A DNA stretch of 64,000 nucleotides, from assembly GCA_902798425.1 (NCBI GenBank), contig CADBWR010000002.1, positions 62,001 to 126,000 of the forward strand. The letters are read 5' to 3'. Source of the DNA: an uncultured Bacteroidales bacterium (GTDB lineage: Bacteria; Bacteroidota; Bacteroidia; Bacteroidales; Bacteroidaceae). This document shows, piece by piece, positions 61,651 through 64,000 of the stretch; the first letter of the stretch is position 1; every line of letters begins with the position of its first letter. The translations under genes were made by a program, and so were the position numbers. A model generated the notes under the pieces. That model saw only the letters and a list, made by a program, of their open reading frames with translations, was not told the origin of the DNA and did no database searches.

Positions 61651-61684
61651 GGCGGGCACCGCCAGTAGAGTAGGGGTGCCCGCC
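61651..61684 (-). terminator. Rho-independent terminator of the triple-repeat protein gene
   Basis: GGCGGGCACC (651-660) pairs perfectly with GGTGCCCGCC (675-684). The minus strand continues with TTCTTTTTG. It lies ~47 bp after the stop at 61731. Confidence 0.87.
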
Positions 61685-61730
61685 TGTGAGTGTTGTGTTT
61701 TTATAGTTAGACCTAGGTGTGTTTCGTTTC

Positions 61731-62885
61731 TTACTTAACAATCATCTTGCGACCGTTCTTGATGGCGATGCCACGGAAGCTGCTTGTTACACGCTGGCCC
61801 TGCAGGTTGAACATAACAGCACTGTCAGCGTTGCTCAGCTTAACGGTGTTGATGCCAGTAGCAATTACAAGATCTACAGACAAAGTTTTAGACTCAGAGA
61901 GGAAAGTGAAGGTTACATTGTATGTACCAGCATTCTCAACGGTCAGTACCATGTCGTTGCCATTATCACCATAAGCCTCGCCCCATCCGTGGTTTGCACA
62001 AACTTTGAACTTATAGTCCTTAGCTTCCAGGTTTACATTTCGCTTAACCAACTCATAGTAGCCTTCGTCAACCTTTGTCATGTCGTTAGCAGTGTTCTCT
62101 GGATCCCATTCCTTCTCACCGCCAAACAACTCAAGACCGCTACCAGCAAGTGTCCAGGTCTTCTCACCAAACTCAGCATCGCCAGTCTTCACGGCAGAAA
62201 CAGTACCAATCATTGTCTCCTCATTAGCTGTGAAAGTAACAGTGTATATGCCAGGGTCATCAACATAGAGCTCAAAGTTACCACCCATACCAGTATCACC
62301 AAGAGCGCCCTCGCCCTTATTGCCTAACCAAGAACCATTCTGGATGAATTTGAAAGGATAAGGGGTGTCGACATTCAGTGCAACTCCAGTCTTTTCCAAC
62401 TTGTAAATCTTACCATCCTCAGTGGTCATCTTGTTTCCTTCGGCGTCTGCACTCCATTCTACACCTAATAAGTCAGCTGAACCGGCAACAAACCAGTCTG
62501 AAGTGGCAGGACCTACATATTCACCGGTCTTGGTGGCCTCAGCAGACACATCGTGTGTTGTGGCATTGAAAGAGAATACGATGGTGTACTCGCCATCCTC
62601 GGCGATAGGCAGGAGTGCATTATCAGCAGGATAAGCCCCTTCGTCCCAGTCGTGATTCTTCACAATCTTGTAGCCATAACCACTCTCTTTGGCCGTAATC
62701 ATCAAACCGGTCTTGGTGAGAGTGTAATTAATGCCATCTGGAGAAGCCATGTCGTTGGCTGTCTCAGCAGGTTTCCACGATTCAGTTCCTAAGATAGCCT
62801 TCTCACCTGCTACAGTCCAAGTGTCTTGTGCCTGCATGCCAAGAGCTGCAGTTAACATAACTAAAAGCGTAAAAATTTTCTTCAT
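61731..62885 (-). CDS. Secreted triple-repeat, SusE/F-like starch-binding candidate
   Basis: 384 residues with a signal peptide (ALGMQAQ) and no lipobox. Three ~105-residue repeats can be aligned. Each opens with W-x-V/L-AG (DTWTVAGEKAILG, SDWFVAGSADLLG, KTWTLAGSGLELFG), then a YKLEKTG/YELVKRN strand. A YxFKVxxNHxW segment (YGYKIVKNHDWDEG, YPFKFIQNGSWLG, YKFKVCANHGWGE) comes next, and YTVTFTFN-like strands close each repeat. The pattern resembles SusE/SusF starch-binding repeats. The recurrent tail closes the protein (GIAIKNGRKMIVK). It lies between the SusE-like gene and amylase on the same strand. Starch or malto-oligosaccharide binding is inferred. The lack of a lipid anchor sets it apart from SusE/F. 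Confidence 0.78.
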   Translation of the reverse strand: MKKIFTLLVMLTAALGMQAQDTWTVAGEKAILGTESWKPAETANDMASPDGINYTLTKTGLMITAKESGYGYKIVKNHDWDEGAYPADNALLPIAEDGEYTIVFSFNATTHDVSAEATKTGEYVGPATSDWFVAGSADLLGVEWSADAEGNKMTTEDGKIYKLEKTGVALNVDTPYPFKFIQNGSWLGNKGEGALGDTGMGGNFELYVDDPGIYTVTFTANEETMIGTVSAVKTGDAEFGEKTWTLAGSGLELFGGEKEWDPENTANDMTKVDEGYYELVKRNVNLEAKDYKFKVCANHGWGEAYGDNGNDMVLTVENAGTYNVTFTFLSESKTLSVDLVIATGINTVKLSNADSAVMFNLQGQRVTSSFRGIAIKNGRKMIVK

Positions 62886-62934
62886 AATCGTTTTGTTTTA
62901 AAGTTTGTAATAAAGTTTGTTGATTCTCTGTGGG

Positions 62935-62942
62935 CAAAATTA
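62935..62942 (-). promoter_or_regulatory. -7 element of the triple-repeat protein gene
   Basis: Minus-strand TAATTTTG 49 bp before the start. Together with the hairpin at 63031 it indicates separate expression from the SusE-like gene. Confidence 0.55.
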
Positions 62943-63030
62943 CTTAAATTTGCGATAAAGTGTTCTATTATGAATAAAAAATTAATGAAGTAGTCGTGCA
63001 AACGATTGCATGCTGATGTATTCTTATATA

Positions 63031-63063
63031 GCGACTGGGGGTATATGATTACCCGCCAGTCGC
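63031..63063 (-). terminator. Stem-loop after the SusE-like gene
   Basis: GCGACTGG-GGGTA (631-643) pairs with TACCC-GCCAGTCGC (650-663) with one bulged base and a 6-nt loop, 11 bp after the stop at 63075. There is no long T-run, so it may attenuate rather than stop transcription. Confidence 0.72.
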
Positions 63064-63074
63064 AAATGAAAAAG

Positions 63075-64000
63075 TTAATCTTCAACAGGAACAAAGTGAG
63101 CAGTACCCGTAATATCGCAGAAATAGATGTCATACTGACCTGCGGGGACACCGATATTCTTTTTGTCCTTTTCGCATACCTTTGCCCATTCTTCGTCAGT
63201 AGTCCATTCCTTATCGGAATCTCCATAGCCCCAGTTCATGACAGTATAGTCGTGATTGGCACGGAATTTAAGTTCTGTGTCGCTTGGGAAAGTGCATCTT
63301 ACATACCAGTTATGTTTTGCCTGGTCGATAGCTTTCATTTCAATCTCACCACTTGTCTCATTCCACGAGTTGAAAGAGCCAATCATTGTGATATTTGTGT
63401 ACTTAGTGGGATTCTGGTCCTCAAGCTTAACCCATTTGAAGGTTAGTGCTTCGAGGTCGATAGTAAAGGTGTAGTACTCGGCAGTTGGAGCAATGAAGAA
63501 GTTGTCCTTATTGCCTTGGATAACAGTACCGCTTTCAGACTTGTCATATAGTTTCTCAGTAGCATAAACTTTTGAGAAATCTTTTTTCTGGAAGTCGGTT
63601 TTCCAATAACTGATGTTCCACACCAATAGGTCACCAGCATTACGTGCCGTAAACTTTGTGGTGTAGGTGAACTTCATGTCATTGCCCTCGCCTTCAACAG
63701 GGCTCATGATGGCTCTATTGGCATTGGCAGCAGTGTAGTTTCCTGTGGCTAATCCGTAAAGGTAATAATATGGATCTTCAAGTTTCTCAGGCGTGATGCG
63801 TAATGTAAATGGTTTTGTGAGGTAAATCAATTGTGACTCAGTACCTTTTACTGCATCTGCAAAGATTTGTGCTGTGAAAGTACGCTCCGTGGCTTTCTTT
63901 CCATAGAAGTTGTAGACCAAATTTGTCAATTCTTCCTTTGTAACCTTGCCATCATCACTGGCTTTAACGTTGTATGGTTCCATTTTCGGCTTGTCGTTAG
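63075..64000 (-). CDS. SusE-like outer-membrane starch-binding protein, partial (N-terminus beyond right edge)
   Basis: About 308 residues are visible and the frame stays open to base 64000 (NDKPKMEPYNV precedes the internal Met). A SusE-type Ig-like start (VTKEELTNLVYNFYGKKATERTFTAQIFADAV) is followed by two binding domains. Their characteristic strands are DNFFIAPTAEYYTFTIDLEALTFKWVKL and ITMIGSFNSWN, then WYVRCTFPSDTELKFRANHDYTVMNWG and VPAGQYDIYFCDITGTAHF. SusE/F proteins are surface lipoproteins that bind starch beside SusCD. susC and susD are expected immediately to the right of the window. The lipobox is not visible. Confidence 0.85.
   Translation of the reverse strand, partial: NDKPKMEPYNVKASDDGKVTKEELTNLVYNFYGKKATERTFTAQIFADAVKGTESQLIYLTKPFTLRITPEKLEDPYYYLYGLATGNYTAANANRAIMSPVEGEGNDMKFTYTTKFTARNAGDLLVWNISYWKTDFQKKDFSKVYATEKLYDKSESGTVIQGNKDNFFIAPTAEYYTFTIDLEALTFKWVKLEDQNPTKYTNITMIGSFNSWNETSGEIEMKAIDQAKHNWYVRCTFPSDTELKFRANHDYTVMNWGYGDSDKEWTTDEEWAKVCEKDKKNIGVPAGQYDIYFCDITGTAHFVPVED

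Noticed and set aside
1-64000. CRISPR array, prophage or insertion sequence
   Set aside because: The repeat arrays have 7- or 21-bp periods without unique spacers. No transposase, integrase, cas or phage structural protein was found.

Overview
The window comes from a Bacteroidota genome, most likely an order Bacteroidales, Prevotella-like gut or rumen bacterium. The evidence is the SusC/SusD pair, lipoproteins with short lipobox signals, many secreted glycan enzymes, the Bacteroidota-type -7 element (TAnnTTTG) upstream of most transcription units, and an eight-fold recurring C-terminal tail (GxxxxxxxxGIYIxNGKKVVxK). The genus is inferred, not proven. No tRNA, rRNA, insertion sequence or CRISPR array was seen.

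Layout. Positions 1-11194 (minus strand) hold a fasciclin (FAS1)-SusC-SusD-FAS1-FAS1 surface uptake operon, cut by the left window edge. Positions 11558-41626 are a large enzyme island for pectin, mainly rhamnogalacturonan I (RG-I) and its galactan/arabinogalactan side chains. It holds a large secreted protein of unknown function, a GH106 alpha-L-rhamnosidase, a CE7 esterase, a three-module GH53-esterase-esterase protein, a GH43 enzyme, a membrane-anchored AraC regulator with a propeller sensor, two PL11 rhamnogalacturonan lyases (one carrying ~850 residues of autotransporter-like repeats), a small unknown secreted protein, a GH28, a tandem CE12 acetylesterase and a PL26-like exolyase. The middle of this island carries the relics of a polysaccharide deacetylase and a GH27 alpha-galactosidase, joined by a deletion.

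Positions 41713-50454 are an L-rhamnose catabolic operon: rhaB, a large secreted SGNH esterase, a fucose/arabinose-isomerase-family protein in place of RhaA, an MFS sugar permease in place of RhaT, and rhaD, then a strong terminator. The RG-I enzymes should liberate rhamnose and this operon should consume it. Positions 50572-59415 are mostly housekeeping: a frameshifted carboxyltransferase (pyruvate carboxylase subunit B/oxaloacetate decarboxylase alpha type), an HD hydrolase, an LptD homologue, a cation:proton antiporter with TrkA-C domains, and peptidase T. Positions 59493-64000 are the end of a starch-type locus: alpha-amylase with a starch-binding domain, a triple-repeat secreted protein and a SusE-like protein cut by the right edge.

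The most striking structure outside genes is a dispersed family of 7-bp-period tandem arrays (units such as AGTTAAG, AGTGAAG, GAGAGTT, AATGCTT). They sit between genes, across stop codons, and in frame inside coding sequences, where they encode Leu-Asn-Ser-rich linkers or replace protein C-termini. The other leading items are the FAS1-SusCD operon, the non-canonical rhamnose operon, the GH53-esterase-esterase fusion, the PL11-autotransporter-repeat fusion, the two gene-wrecking deletions and a perfect 18-bp-arm palindrome at the pepT promoter.
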